A stretch of 64,000 nucleotides of DNA from Inia geoffrensis (GCA_036417435.1 CM070900.1:30853496-30917495); one strand, 5' to 3'. Positions 34,096 through 45,612 are shown, counted from the first letter of the stretch. The notes: generated by a model from the letters alone, not told the origin. A program made the numbers and translations.

Positions 34096-35654
34096 CCCCT
34101 TTCCTACTCCTTGCAACTGTTGATAGTTTACAGCCATTTTGAGTTCTAAAACATACTAAATTTTAGGCAGTAAAAAATCCAGTTTAAAGTTCAATTTCAA
34201 ATTCTCCTTTCCCTAATTTGAGTCTGACTAGTGTCTTGTGGGACCACAGAAGGGAAGTGAGACAAGTAGGAGATGAGCTGTCCTTTTACTTTCCTACTTT
34301 CCCACCCTTTAGACATCACCTTCCCGTCCCTTCCCCACATTGCTATATCCCCCTCCGCTTCTTAGGAATTCCTGCTAAGTTATCTAGAACCTAAACGAGG
34401 CTGTGGGGATATAGCTACTTCTCTTCCTCCACTTAAACAGGTTAGCTTACAATTTGCAATAAGTCTAGTTATTATTTCAAATATTGTTACATATATTACC
34501 ACACAGTTATTGCCAGGTAAAAATTGTCACTCGCCATCTGGTTCTACAAGAAAGAAGTCACTAGCCACTGTAGTCGCTGACCTTCAACACACCCTGAAGA
34601 GTTCAAGGTGGAGATCAGGAATGAGGCACTCTGTGCTCTGGGAAAAACTTTCACGTTGTGCTTTTTTTTTTTTCTTTTTCAGTTGACATTATACACACAG
34701 CTGCACACTCACTCTCACACAGACACGTACACACAACACCACTCTCTAGAAGGAATACACAGGAGATCCAACTTAAGTCTTTTTTTGGAACAGTAGGTGA
34801 TGCATAAATAACTTGCAGGAGAAAGCAATCTCTGGAAGTGAATCCATACCATTGATACCATCCCTGCTTGGATAAATCCCAATTACAGCATTATTTCACA
34901 CCAGCCGGAAACTATTAAACACTGTGTAGCTCATAAAATTTCTTTTAATGCAAAGATCCAATCAATCATGTCGTATTTCTATCACACATTGCACATAATT
35001 CTATAATATTATTATATCACCACTTCTGTATGAATGGAATGATGAATCCAAAGTAGTAACAAATGCTATGAATCATGCTGTATGAACTGTAATCCTATTC
35101 AATAGTCGAATACTCTAATTTAGATTGATTTAGAATATTTTGCATATCTTTATCATGTGTTGCTAATAACTGTTATCAATTCAAAGGTAGATTAAAATAT
35201 ATTCAAGTCAGAAGGTCATGGTGATGGCCAGACTTAGAAAGACTGTCCCTTTTTACTCCCAACTACACTTAGGTGTGATTTTCCTCTCCTTATCTCTTTT
35301 ACTACCAGTTGCCTCCGTGCTTAGCGGGAGATGCATTTTCTCTGAGATAGTGTCCCTCACATGTGAGTATTTGCATTATTCTTTTGCTGTTAAATTTGTC
35401 AATATAACACTTATTAGGTTTTGCACAAATTCAAAAATTAAAAAGAAAAAAACTGAAAGACCCACAGCCATTACTTGGATAAAATCTGGTAACAATATTG
35501 GATTTTTTAAAAAGGATCCCAAGGAAAATAGTAGAACAGAAAGTTGCAAAATCAAAATAAATTGATCCCTACCCCAATTTCTTAGGTCTCCCCCTGCCAA
35601 AGATGAGCACTTCTAAAAGGAAGTGTAAGTATTAGTTCAGAATGTTCATTGTGA
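34096..35654. other. Unassigned sequence
   Basis: About 1.5 kb. A 115-codon frame at 35218-35565 has no recognised domain and no gene context. A T tract is near 34662-34672. Confidence 0.5.
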
Positions 35655-35875
35655 AGCTGATCTTCTCGGGTTTGAATCTTAGCTCTTTTGCTTATTTCCT
35701 ATACATATTCTAGAGCACTTTATTCTCCCAGTGCCCCATGTTTTTCATCTATAAAATAGGGGTAGGAATATAACTTACCACATAAGATTATTGTGAGGAT
35801 TAAATGAGTTACTACATGAAAAGCACTTAGAACAATGTTTGAACTATACTGAATGCTTAAGAAATATGTCAATAT
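35655..35875 (+). mobile_element. MIR SINE, well preserved
   Basis: CATCTATAAAATAGGGGTAG (35747), ATTGTGAGGATTAAATGAGT (35789) and AAAGCACTTAGAACAATGTT (35819) follow MIR closely. Confidence 0.87.
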
Positions 35876-35894
35876 TATAAATTCTCCCAGTTAA

Positions 35895-36590
35895 TATTTT
35901 TCTATGTTCTTCTAGAAAAATGGTTATGGATATTGCAGTGTAATTATTCTTTTAAAATCTATACAAAATTTATACAGATGTCAACCTACTATACACATTG
36001 TTCTGTACTTTATATTTGTTCATTTAATGATACATATTGGAAGCCTTTCCATATCGGTGCATAGAAATCTACCTTAATCTTTTTTTTTTTTTTTTTTTTT
36101 TTATGTGGTATGCGGGCCTCTCACTGTTGTGGCCTCTCCCGCCGCGGAGCACAGGCTCCAGACACGCAGGCTCAGCGGCCACGGCTCAGGGGCCCAGCTG
36201 CTCCGCAGCATGTGGGATCCTCCCGGGCCGGGGCATGAATCCGTGTCCCCTGCATCAGCAGGCGGACTCTCAACCACTGCGCCACCAGGGAAGCCCTACC
36301 TTAATCATTTTCAGAGATGGAAGCATTCTATTATATGGAATTATTGACTGCATTGTATTTAGATAGCTCCTCACTGATATACATTTAAATTGCTTCCAGT
36401 TTTTTAATATTATGAACAATGCTTCAGTCAACATACTTACACAAATAACTTGATGTACTTTGGGAAATATTTCTACAAGGTAAATTCCTAGCTGTGTAAT
36501 TGCAAGGTCAAAAGATATTCTCATAAATTTTTATAGATTAAAAAAAAATAAGTCCCACTGAATTATCACATGTAATTACATTTCCAAAAA
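35895..36590 (-). mobile_element. Old L1 ORF2 fragment, antisense, split by a SINE
   Basis: Reversed L1 ORF2 sequence: ATACATATTGGAAGCCTTTC (36031) before the SINE, then TTCTATTATATGGAATTATT (36327), ATATTATGAACAATGCTTCA (36407) and AAATTCCTAGCTGTGTAATT (36482) after it. No coding capacity. Confidence 0.68.
36080..36295 (-). mobile_element. CHR-type SINE, antisense, inside L1
   Basis: T tract, GGTATGCGGGCCTCTCACTG, and head complement CACCAGGGAAGCC. Target duplication CTACCTTAATC is identical at 36069-36079 and 36296-36306. Confidence 0.97.
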
Positions 36591-36619
36591 ACAATATGAA
36601 AATATATTTCTTACATGAA

Positions 36620-37390
36620 GGAAATGTTAAAATTCTACTGAAGGGCATAACAGAAGACCAATAAACAGAAAAATACACCTTATTTCTTGATAGAAAGGTT
36701 TAATATTGTGCAGACATTAACATTTCCTCATAAAAGTCTTAATTAAAATATTAATCAAATTTGTGGTAACTTGAAAAAATAGCATTATAATATATTTTAA
36801 TTTTAAAAGTTAGGATTATCTAGAAATATTATTTTTTAAGATGAAAGAAAAAAACAGAAAGAAACGTAAGTAGCAGGAAGGGAAGTTATTCCTGCCAAGA
36901 ATCCAACGCATTAAGTGGTTATAATACTTGAGACAGTAAGTTTGTATTGGAAGGGAAAACAAAAAATGGAGATCAATTTCACAGTATAGGAGAAAATATA
37001 CTGGAACTAAATATATAGTATTTAGCAAACAATGAGCATAGCATTTCAAATTGATGAGAATGTGGTGGTTTTTAAAAAAATAATTGCCACTGCTTCAAAT
37101 GCTAAATATTTGGAATATAATGAATCTGGATCCCTACTTCATTTATTGCATGAAAATCATCTTAGGTATGCAATTAAAATATGAAAATAAGAAATCATAA
37201 AACACCAGAGGAAAGTAAGTCCAGATTTACTTACAAGACTAGAGCAGGGAAGGCTATGAAAGGTGAGTACATTTTACTATACAAAAATTAGAAAATTGTG
37301 TAGAGTGAAAAACAGTACTAACAATCCTGAAAAACAAAGTTACATGTAAATACAAAGGGAAGCAATTAGTATTTTATTTTAGACTAGGGG
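36620..37390 (+). mobile_element. Old L1 ORF2 fragment
   Basis: CTTGATAGAAAGGTTTAATA (36687), GAATCTGGATCCCTACTTCA (37122), AAATCATAAAACACCAGAGG (37191) and ACTATACAAAAATTAGAAAA (37276) track successive ORF2 segments. Broken frames. It lies tail to head against the opposite-strand L1 at 35895-36590. Confidence 0.65.
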
Positions 37391-38684
37391 AAAACATTGC
37401 TTCCTTTAAAACTATGCAATTCTAATTCTGAAATTCTAACAGGATAGAAGAAACATAGTTACGGTAAAGACAACCTAGGACTACCACAAAAGTTCTGGCT
37501 TCTTGGACATGTGCTGTTATAGCAAAGCTTCTGTAATTAGCATAATTTTGTGAGTCACTGAATTCTTACACCTCCCCTGTAGGAACTGGGAAAGATCCAG
37601 CATATTTGCTCAATTCATTCAAATTTAAACTCTCTAATATAAAGCACTGTAGGTCAGATTATGACCATTTTCAGAAGTTTCAACTTAACTTGCTTCATAC
37701 ATACATGACATAAACAGATGCCATTTGCATTTTTATGAAAAAAGACAGCTTCGTTATTGCAAGAACATTACTATCATTACGGCCACCAGAATCAGAATGC
37801 ATTTGACTGAATGATGGCCCTAAAGGCCATCTGTTGGTTGAAACAAAATAAAAACCCTTGACCCTTTGTCTGAGAGTTCAGTCTAAAATATTTCCTTTGC
37901 TGCAGCAGATGTATAATTATAAATACCAAATTAAGCACAAGCCAGTTCTTGGGATCCCATCAGAAGAAAACTTACTGAAGGAAACATATTTTGGAAAAAG
38001 AAAATCAACATGTTTCTTCTAAAATGAGAGAGTTGAGATCAAAAAGAAATGTTTTTTAGATTAAATTTTTAAGCTATAGCCTTATTTTTTATTATTATTT
38101 TATATCCACTTTATGAAGACCCTGTAGGCGTCTAAAGCCTGAATCAGCTTTTATGAAACAACGTATCAAACTGAGATGCTCTCAGTGGGCAGATCATTTG
38201 AAGCCGGTGCTGCCAGAGGAGACACTGGTCTTTTTAGAAACGTTTGCATTTTAGAAAACTCAGTTTTCCCACCGGACCACCAATAAATGTGAAGTCTTCA
38301 AAACTTACATCTGACAGAGGAAAAGAAAAAGCTGTTGGATGTTTGAGGTCTTTCTTTTGTATGTGGGGAGGGGAGGGAGAGGAGTGACGGTGGGAAAAAA
38401 AAAAAAAACACATAATTTATAAAGAAAGAGTCTTATTCTCAACTTGTATAACAAAGTCTAAAGAAGGTGCTCTGTTGTGAACAAATGGGCAAGTTTGCCA
38501 TTCTGGGTTAATTGTGCAAACAGATTGGTTTAAATGATCCATGCTTTGCTCAGTGATAAAAGTTTAATTATTAGAAAAAGAAATAAAAAGAAAATCAACA
38601 GGCAAGGACTATAAAAAGCCTTGGGTCTGTATTGTCACTTCAGGTACTTGCACGGCAGTAGGCTGACACCATCCGTATCAATCA
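37391..38684. other. Repeat-poor block, about 1.3 kb
   Basis: No interspersed repeat or gene recognised. An A tract at about 38396-38408. Confidence 0.5.
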
Positions 38685-38915
38685 CACTTCCATTTATTGA
38701 ATGTTTATTGAGTGTCAGCACTGTTCTAACATGCCTTATATGTGTTGAATCCTCATCAAAACCTGTGAGGCTAGCATTACTACTAACCCCACTTTACTAC
38801 TCAGAAAACAGAGGCATGAAGAAGTTGAGGAACCAGCCCAAGATTGCAATTTGTAAGTTGCGGAGCCTGAATTCAAAAGGAAGTCGTCTCCTGCCAAATC
38901 CTGAGCACTGCTTAA
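38685..38915 (-). mobile_element. MIR SINE, antisense, long copy
   Basis: CATTTATTGAATGTTTATTG (38692), GTTGAATCCTCATCAAAACC (38744), ACTCAGAAAACAGAGGCATG (38800) and GCGGAGCCTGAATTCAAAAG (38860) are in antisense MIR order over nearly full length. Confidence 0.87.
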
Positions 38916-39844
38916 GACCCTCTGTATGGAGCCTGCAACATGACTGATCTGTTTATTCTTACTCTACTGGTACTTGTTCCTTTAAAACTATTTTAATGCC
39001 CCCAAATTATCTAGTAGCCTTGTAACCCTCAAATTCAAATTCTCTCAGAATTTCTGCCAATTCTATTGTTTAGCATGACATATATCTATAGGTGTATAAA
39101 TAAAAGAGTGCAATTTCTACTTCTAAGATTCACATTTTACTTCTCAGCCTCAGTCTGGGAATGTTTAACCTGTCCCCTTCTTTGGGGACTTTTAATATAA
39201 GAGGACATTTACATATTGTTTAATATCTACAGTATCATCCATTATGGTATACATAATCCATTTAGTGCCACCACATATCTTTGCACTGAGAGCTCTTGCT
39301 TGGTAGCATGATGGGAACATTATTAAGAGAAAAAAAAAAAAAAAAAAAAGGAAAGAATGCTAAGCTCCTTAACTCACATCCTCTGGTTGGCAGAAACATG
39401 CTTTATTCACTCCTATGTCAACAAGAGTGCCTAAAACTGTAACGGTTTTCTGTCTAACTTTTTAAAATAATTAGTCCAGAGAGGACACTTAGCTGGGTGG
39501 TCGAATGCTGGCTGTGTTTTACAGCAGAGTGTTGTTACGGCTAAAGTATTCTGATTACTTTAGTATAGCTGTGTCAAGTGACAAGTGACCTTGCTACTTT
39601 ACATCTTGAACAGTGGTGCTACAATAACATCTTGGTCGTTTGTGCTTCTTAGAGATGAGCTAAATACTATGCCCTAGAGTGTGGGAAATTGTTAAGAACA
39701 ATTTTATTTGGAATGCACACTTTCTCCCTCCATTTCCTTCCTTTTCTTTTTCTTCTTTTCCTACCCCTGCAGCTTTCTCTATCATCCTATTCCCAGCCCC
39801 AACTCAATGCACTAAGAAGACTTCAAAGAGGAATTGAACAGTCA
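38916..39844. other. Unassigned sequence with A21 tract
   Basis: A run of about 20 A at 39331-39350, with no recognisable retrocopy upstream of it. No gene recognised. Confidence 0.5.
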
Positions 39845-39945
39845 GATGTCTAGCTCTACCACTTAAAAGCTGTGTGATATTGGGCAAGTTCCTTAACCTC
39901 CTGAAGCCTCAGTTTTCTTTTCTGTTCCATCTGGATAATTTTGTA
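39845..39945 (+). mobile_element. MIR SINE core
   Basis: GCTCTACCACTTAAAAGCTG (39853), GGGCAAGTTCCTTAACCTCC (39882) and GAAGCCTCAGTTTTCTTTTC (39903) are the MIR core. Confidence 0.75.
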
Positions 39946-40079
39946 CTTCCTCAATCCTAAGTTGTATCCTAAATTTCTCTCACATTTTAACATTACTGGA
40001 AGTGGGATTCATCTTAGAACTACTGAACATTTAGTGTAAGCATACTATTTTATTTGTCTCTTACATCTATTTTAACACC

Positions 40080-40710
40080 AGTAACATACTAAGTTGATAA
40101 GTGCCGTAGAAAAGAAGTAAAACCATGCAAGGGGGTAGAGACAGTATGGTGGGAGCTATTATCTTAAATAAGGTAATCTGGGAATACGTCCGTAAGCAGG
40201 TGCCAGTTCAGGAGAGCCCTGGAAAAAAAAGAGAACCGAGGCAGAAGAGATGTGGGGGATGATTTGGTACATACTAGGATTTCTCAACCTCAGTGCTATT
40301 TATATTTGGAAATGGACAATTCCTTGTTGTGGGGCTATTCCAGGCAATGGTTAGCAGCAATCCTGACCTCTACCCACTGGATGCCAATAGCACCTCCCTT
40401 GTCGTGATAACTGAAAATGTCTACAGATACAACCAAGGTGGGCAAAATCACTGCCAGTTCAAAAACACAGCTCTAGACAGAGGAAATACTAAATGCAAAG
40501 CCCTTGAGCTTGGCACGTTCACGAATGGAGACCAGGGTGGCTAGTGCTGAAGCAGCAAGAGAAGGCTCTGTAGGAGAGGTGGGCAGAGACACATCTTGCA
40601 TACAGTATTATGGGCCATAATAAAGAGGCTGTATCTCACTGTGATTTGAGGGAAAGCAATTGTTGGTTTTGAGCAGAGAAAGAGACTATGGTTTCATTTA
40701 TTTTTCCCTT
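40080..40710 (-). mobile_element. L2 LINE, antisense, split by MER20
   Basis: Reversed L2: GATAAGTGCCGTAGAAAAGA (40097) and AATAAGGTAATCTGGGAATA (40165) before the MER20; TGCAAAGCCCTTGAGCTTGG (40495) and GTTGGTTTTGAGCAGAGAAA (40662) after it. The two halves join in consensus order. Confidence 0.82.
40275..40470 (+). mobile_element. MER20 hAT-Charlie DNA transposon inside L2
   Basis: TAGGATTTCTCAACCTCAGT at the start, CAATCCTGACCTCTACCCAC and TGGATGCCAATAGCACCTCC in the middle, and a decayed TTCAAAAACACAG end. Non-autonomous; no transposase. Confidence 0.88.
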
Positions 40711-41110
40711 CATCTGTTCCTTTATCCCTTCTTTTCTTCTTTCTGTTCCTTCTCACTTTTTTCTAATAATCCATCTGACCATAAATATCAAACTAATCTG
40801 TCTTAACATCAATCTATCACACCCAACACTAAGCATTTACTACACCAAAATCTTAAAGGGATTAATTTTTATAATGAATATAGTGAGGACAAGAAAATAA
40901 CTACACTTACGGAGCTGTGTGTTGATGGCTACATGAAGATGATTCAAGGGAGAAAGAAGATGTGGATGGAGATAGAGAGATAGACTACTCTTTGGATAAG
41001 GGAAAGCTTTTAGCAGGATTTTTATTTTTTCTTTTAACGAGTGGGAAGATTTAGGGAGAGTGAGTATTGGTTCTTTGTGATGTGCAATGTGAGCCTCTCT
41101 GCTGCCTTTT
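40711..41110. other. Unassigned sequence
   Basis: No gene or repeat family recognised. Confidence 0.5.
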
Positions 41111-41126
41111 AAAGAAAACATACAGG

Positions 41127-41594
41127 TGGGAATGTAACTTGATACAGCCACTATGGAGAACAGTATGGAGGTTCCTGAGAAAACTAAAAATAGAACTACC
41201 ATACGACCCAGCAATCCCACTACTGGGCATATACTCTGAGAAAACCATAATTCAAAAAGAGGCATGTACCAAAATGTTCATTGCAGCTCTATTTACAATA
41301 GCCAGGACGTGGAAGCAACCTAAGTGTCCATCGACAGATGAACGGATAAAGAAGATGTGGCGCATATATAAAATGGAATATTACTCAGCCATAAAAAGAA
41401 ACGGAATTGAGTTATTTGTAGTGAGGTGGATGGACCTAGAGTCTGACATACAGAGTGAGGTAAGTCAGAAAGAGAAAAACAAATACTGTATGCTAACATA
41501 TATATATATATATATATATATATGGAATCTAAGAAAAAAAAAAGATCACGAAGAACCTAGGGGCAAGACGGGAATAAAGACACAGGCCTACTAG
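41127..41594 (+). pseudogene. L1 ORF2 C-terminal fragment with displaced stop
   Basis: Open from the truncation point. Residues such as [36 protein letters not shown] and MEYYSAIKRNGIELFVVRWM mark the cysteine-rich C-terminal region of L1 ORF2p (reverse transcriptase protein). Genuine ORF2 codons end about 41498. An (AT)13 tract at 41498-41523 then shifts the frame: the stop TAA at 41530-41532 is out of frame, and reading continues through 3' UTR to TAG at 41592-41594. The homologous stop is in frame in the copy at 24544-24546. No start codon or promoter of its own. Confidence 0.9.
41498..41523. repeat. (AT)13 at the ORF2 stop
   Basis: Dinucleotide expansion of a short ATAT motif present just before the ORF2 stop in this L1 group. 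Confidence 0.97.
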
Positions 41595-41927
41595 AGAATG
41601 GACTTGAGGATATGGGGAGGGGGAAGGGTAAACTGTGACAAAGTGACAGAGTGACATGGACATATATACACTACCAAATGTAAAATAGATAGCTCGTGGG
41701 AAGCAGCCGCATAGCACAGGGAGATCAGCCCCGTGCTTTGTGACCACCTAGAGGGGTGGGATAGGGAGGGTAGGAGGGAGGGAGACGCGAGAGGGAAGAG
41801 ATATGGGAACATACGTATATGTATAAGTGATTCACTTTGTTATAAAGCGGAAATTAACACACCATTGTAAAGCAATTATACTCCAATAAAGATGTTAAAA
41901 AAAAAAAAAGAAAAAGAAAACATACAG

Positions 41928-42284
41928 CAAAGATCTATATCCTTCATGGCTTTTGTATTTAGGTTCCTTTCTTTTTTGATCTACAAAGGAGCAGGCAAAT
42001 CTCTAGGTACTTTACCTATAGTGGGGATGTCTGTCTGCCTATACCTATCTAACTATCTACCTACCTATCAATCTCATCCATTGTTTTTCTTGATATCAAC
42101 AGCCGTGCAGAGAGAAACTTGTAGATTTTAGTAAGTGAAATAATGATCCTATGTTATAATTGCAATAAAAATGAATCTTACACTGTACTTTTAATTACTC
42201 CATTCTAAATTTCTTACGTTTGAGTATATAATTTAACGGCTGGTTAAACTGTTTTTATATTTATAATAAGCTTTTATTGGAAAC
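41928..42284. other. Unassigned sequence
   Basis: Irregular CTAT/CTAC stretch near 42036-42074. No gene recognised. Confidence 0.5.
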
Positions 42285-42460
42285 TACTGACTCTCAATCT
42301 TGAGTACACAATGGAATTGCCTGGAAAACCTTAACACATTATCAATGCTGGGGTTCTAACCCCAGAGAGCTTATCATAACTAGTGTGTGCTGTGGCCTGG
42401 GCGTCATTTTTTTTAGCTCTCCAGGTGATTTTAATGCACAGCCTCAGTTAAGAACCACTG
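42285..42460. mobile_element. MER5A hAT-Charlie DNA transposon
   Basis: Ends resemble CAGTGGTTCTCAA: CTGACTCTCAATCTTGAG at the left and CAGTTAAGAACCACTG at the right. The interior keeps ATGGAATTGCCTGGAAAACC and CTCCAGGTGATTTTAATGCA. Non-coding. Confidence 0.87.
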
Positions 42461-42914
42461 GACTTATCCTTGTAGCACAACACACAGAATTTTATAAATG
42501 CTCAATAAAAGTCTGGTGAATGAATCAAGATAATGATTCTTATATTTTTCACACCTTCCTTGTATTTTTCAAATCCTTTTAATTAAATGAGAGAAACATA
42601 TGAAAACACATTGTAAACCATAAAGAAGGATATAAATCTTTTCTTCCTTATCTATACTTTCAACAATGTATTATTGAAAATGCTTTTAATTTCAATATTT
42701 ATTTATTGATTGTGTTTTGTTTTGTTTTGGCCAACTCCTTTCCTTTATTTCTTCCCCTTATAAAGGGTAATTTGAGTTCAGCAGCATTCCTTTTCTGCCC
42801 CCAAGTCCCCAGCCAGACTAAGAGACTGCAGGCACCAAATCCTGGGTGACAGCACAGGCCTCAGAACTCTCCTCCAGCTCTGAGCTGTACCAGCTGTTCA
42901 ACATCTGTACAGAC
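42461..42914. other. Unassigned sequence
   Basis: The last 130 bases are more GC-rich than the surroundings and unidentified. Confidence 0.5.
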
Positions 42915-43060
42915 GAACTGGTTTGCAAGGCAGAAATAGAGACACAGATGTAGAGAACAAACATATGGACACCAAGGGGGGAAAGCGGGGTGGTGGGGAT
43001 GAACTGGGAGACTGGGATTGACATATATACATTAATATGTAAAAAATAGATAACTAATAG
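42915..43060 (+). mobile_element. Cetartiodactyl L1 3' UTR fragment
   Basis: GGCAGAAATAGAGACACAGA (42930), TATGGACACCAAGGGGGGAA (42964) and TGACATATATACATTAATAT (43019) belong to an L1 3' UTR of a different subfamily from the copies at 24 and 41 kb. It stops before a normal A-tail. Confidence 0.75.
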
Positions 43061-43222
43061 GTCAGCATTAAATCCATCAGAAAAGAGTAGCACCTCTCAC
43101 AGACCAGGGCAGAGGCTGGGCCTGAAGCTTTGAGGTGGACCAGACACGGGCTTCTGAGTGAGGACAGAGTCTCAGACAACTGGCCACATGAGCTTGGCTG
43201 GAGTAATTTCGGTAATTATTTA

Positions 43223-43414
43223 TTATTTATTTTATTTTATTTTTTTGCAGTACGCAGGCCTCTCACTGTTGTGGCCTCTCCCGCTGCGGAGCACAGGCTC
43301 CGGACGCACAGGCCCAGCGGCCATGGCTCACGGGCCCAGCCGCTCCGCGGCACAAACCCGCGTCGCCTGCATCGGCAGGCGGACTCCCAACCACTGCGCC
43401 ACCAGGGAAGCCCC
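43223..43414 (-). mobile_element. CHR-type SINE, antisense, with 25-bp internal deletion
   Basis: Tail of TTTA/TTTTA units, GCAGTACGCAGGCCTCTCAC, and head complement ACCAGGGAAGCCCC. Target duplication TCGGTAATTATTTA is identical at 43209-43222 and 43415-43428. Compared with the copy at 45387, 25 bases are missing at about 43351, between GGC repeats. Confidence 0.97.
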
Positions 43415-43428
43415 TCGGTAATTATTTA

Positions 43429-43959
43429 AAATGAGTCTGCCTTTAATGATTATACCATACCACTAACTAGATTATGTCTACATGTGAAGGAAACTGGTTT
43501 CACATGGAAAATTTCATTCAGAGGAGCAAAGTAATGTTGATACGTTGTAAGTCTTTAAACAGTTTCTGCACCAGGAAACTTCCAAATAAAGTGTTGGCTG
43601 TTCCAATAATGGCATTGGATCATTTTATAGTATGAATATTACAACAAGCTTATTAATATTTCTCAATAATTGAACTGAGGCTTACCATAATGTGACTAAT
43701 AACACTATTAAAAAGATTTAGAACTGCTGATTATTTGGGGCTGGATACAGATTTTACAGGAGCACTACAAATGCAGCCAACTAGCGTTGGGATTCACAGC
43801 AGCAGTTGTGAACATGAACTAGCCATTTGTTTTCTGGCCAATCTGATTTAGGTGTAATTTACAATAGAGTAATGAGTCTTACCACTTCACATCCTTTTCC
43901 AAGTCTCTTTTCTGGCTGAAGGACTAAATATTTCTATAAAGATGTCCAATATACATTAG
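43429..43959. other. Unassigned sequence
   Basis: No gene or repeat family recognised. Confidence 0.5.
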
Positions 43960-44180
43960 TGAACTTGAAAAAACAGCAAGTGGTTGAAGACATATGACAC
44001 CCCAACTTTTATTTAATAAATATATATAGAGAGATGTTGATATATAAAATAGTAATGAATGGTCGTTACCTCTGGCTTGTGAGATTATGGTGAAATCAAG
44101 ATTTTTTTTTTTGCCTGAACTTGTTATTTTTTACATGTATGTATTATTTTTACAATCAAGGTATAATGCAGATATAAAAA
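43960..44180 (+). mobile_element. Old L1M 3' end
   Basis: AATGGTCGTTACCTCTGGCT (44058), a GTGAGATTATGGTGAAAT stretch and TTTTTACATGTATGTATTAT (44128) follow the L1M 3' UTR. Confidence 0.62.
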
Positions 44181-44190
44181 TCAAATCCAG

Positions 44191-44400
44191 GGCTTCCCTG
44201 GTGGCGCAGTGGTTGAGAGTCCGCCTGCCTATGCAGGGGATGCGGGTTCATGCCCCCGTCTGTGATGATCCCACGTGCCGCGGAGCGGCTGGGCCCGTGA
44301 GCCGTGGCCGCTGAGCCTGCGCGTCCGGAGCCTGTGCTCCGCAACGGGAGAGGTCACAGCAGTGAGAGGCTCGCGTACTGCAAAAAAAAAAAAAAAAAAG
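44191..44400 (+). mobile_element. CHR-type SINE
   Basis: GGCTTCCCTGGTGGCGCAGT to CTCGCGTACTGC plus an A-tail. B-box is mutated (GGTTCATGCCC). Target duplication AAATCCAG at 44183-44190 and 44401-44408. Confidence 0.97.
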
Positions 44401-44408
44401 AAATCCAG

Positions 44409-45375
44409 ATACCACAAGCTCACAAATAAAGTGTTCTTGTTCAGCACAGTGGTATATAAGAAGTTCCAATACACTTTCTTTTCTGTTTTTTTATAAGAAT
44501 ATACTATTCTATTCTGGTAAAATGTAAACATACAAACAAAAGAAAAACAAATGAAAAACAAGTTCACATGTTCGTAACTTCAATGTGTTCCTCAAGAAAG
44601 TATTCAGCTACTGCTGCTTCAGTTAAAAGCTTTTGGTGAGAAATTGTAAAATAAGATTTAAAGTATCTGAGGATGGAGGGGAGGAGTCTTGGAGAAGTAC
44701 CTACTTTTAAAATGGATTTCTAATGTATCAGTGGTAAAGGAATTGTCTTGCTGGCAATTGCATGTATTTCCCTTTCACCCCAAGGAAATAACTTACTTAC
44801 TTGTTAACCTGGAATGCCACGTAACACATCATGTCTCTTTTCATTTGGCTTTTAAAAATATATTTTAATGTAACCACATGTCAGCATTTAGCCTTCACTA
44901 TTTTCCTTTAATGAATCCTCAGAAAATGAGTGATTATGACCATGAATGCTTAAAAAAAAAATGTTCCATGCTTTCAGGCTCTCCACTTTGACCATAATTT
45001 TGGCAATAGAGATAAAAAGTGCTCATCTATAATAACATTATTATTAATGTCATAGAATTTCTATGCCAATTCTTCTGCTAGTCATGAATCTAGCTAATTA
45101 CTTATTCATATTGCTATCACTACCTTTCCTGATCGCCTCTGCTAATTTTGACATTTCTTCCAATCTCTGTTTCATATATTCATTCACTCATCTGTTCATC
45201 TTTTATGGAGTACTTGTTCACATTAATGCCTGCATTTTGGTTCTGTATAGCATTGTTTTTTTGCTATCACCTAAGTGGTATTTATTTTGTACTGGCATAA
45301 ATCTCAAAATGTACCATTTATGAGAGAATCACCAGTTGATTTTGTGGTTGGAAGACAGACTCTAAGAGACATGTA
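44409..45375. other. Unassigned sequence
   Basis: No gene or repeat family recognised; short frames only. Confidence 0.5.
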
Positions 45376-45386
45376 TATATGACTTA

Positions 45387-45612
45387 TTATTATTATTATT
45401 GTTATTTACTTATTTATTTTGCGGTACGCGGGCCTCTCACCGCCACGGCCTCTCCCATTGCGGAGCACAGACTCCTGACGCGCAGGCCCAGCGGCCATGG
45501 CTCACGGGCCCAGCCGCTCCGCGGCATGCGGGATCCCCCCGGACCGGGGCACGAACCCGCGTCCCCTGCACCGGCAGGCGGACTCTCAACCACTGGGCCA
45601 CCAGGGAAGCCC
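45387..45612 (-). mobile_element. CHR-type SINE, antisense, tail turned into (TTA)n
   Basis: TTATTATTATTATT then TTATTTA units replace the T tract; then GCGGTACGCGGGCCTCTCAC to head complement CCACCAGGGAAGCCC. Target duplication TATATGACTTA at 45376-45386 and 45613-45623. B-box complement GGGCACGAACC is intact. Confidence 0.97.

Larger units (their letters stand above)
41126..41912 (+). mobile_element. Recent 5'-truncated L1 insertion
   Basis: A 787-bp L1 copy holding the C-terminal end of ORF2, the 3' UTR and an A-tail. It is bracketed by a perfect 15-bp target duplication, AAAGAAAACATACAG, at 41111-41125 and 41913-41927, the hallmark of target-primed reverse transcription. The 3' UTR carries GCAGCCGCATAGCACAGGGA and CACCTAGAGGGGTGGGATAG and ends in CAATTATACTCCAATAAAGA. 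It is the best preserved L1 here, so probably recent. It lacks ORF1, the endonuclease and the polymerase active site, so it cannot move on its own. Confidence 0.97.

Noticed and set aside
35218..35565. 115-codon open frame with hydrophobic stretch near the start
   Set aside because: No family recognised and an antisense frame of similar length overlaps it; likely chance.
39331..39350. A-tail of a processed pseudogene
   Set aside because: No reading frame, transcript-like sequence or target duplication upstream of the A run.
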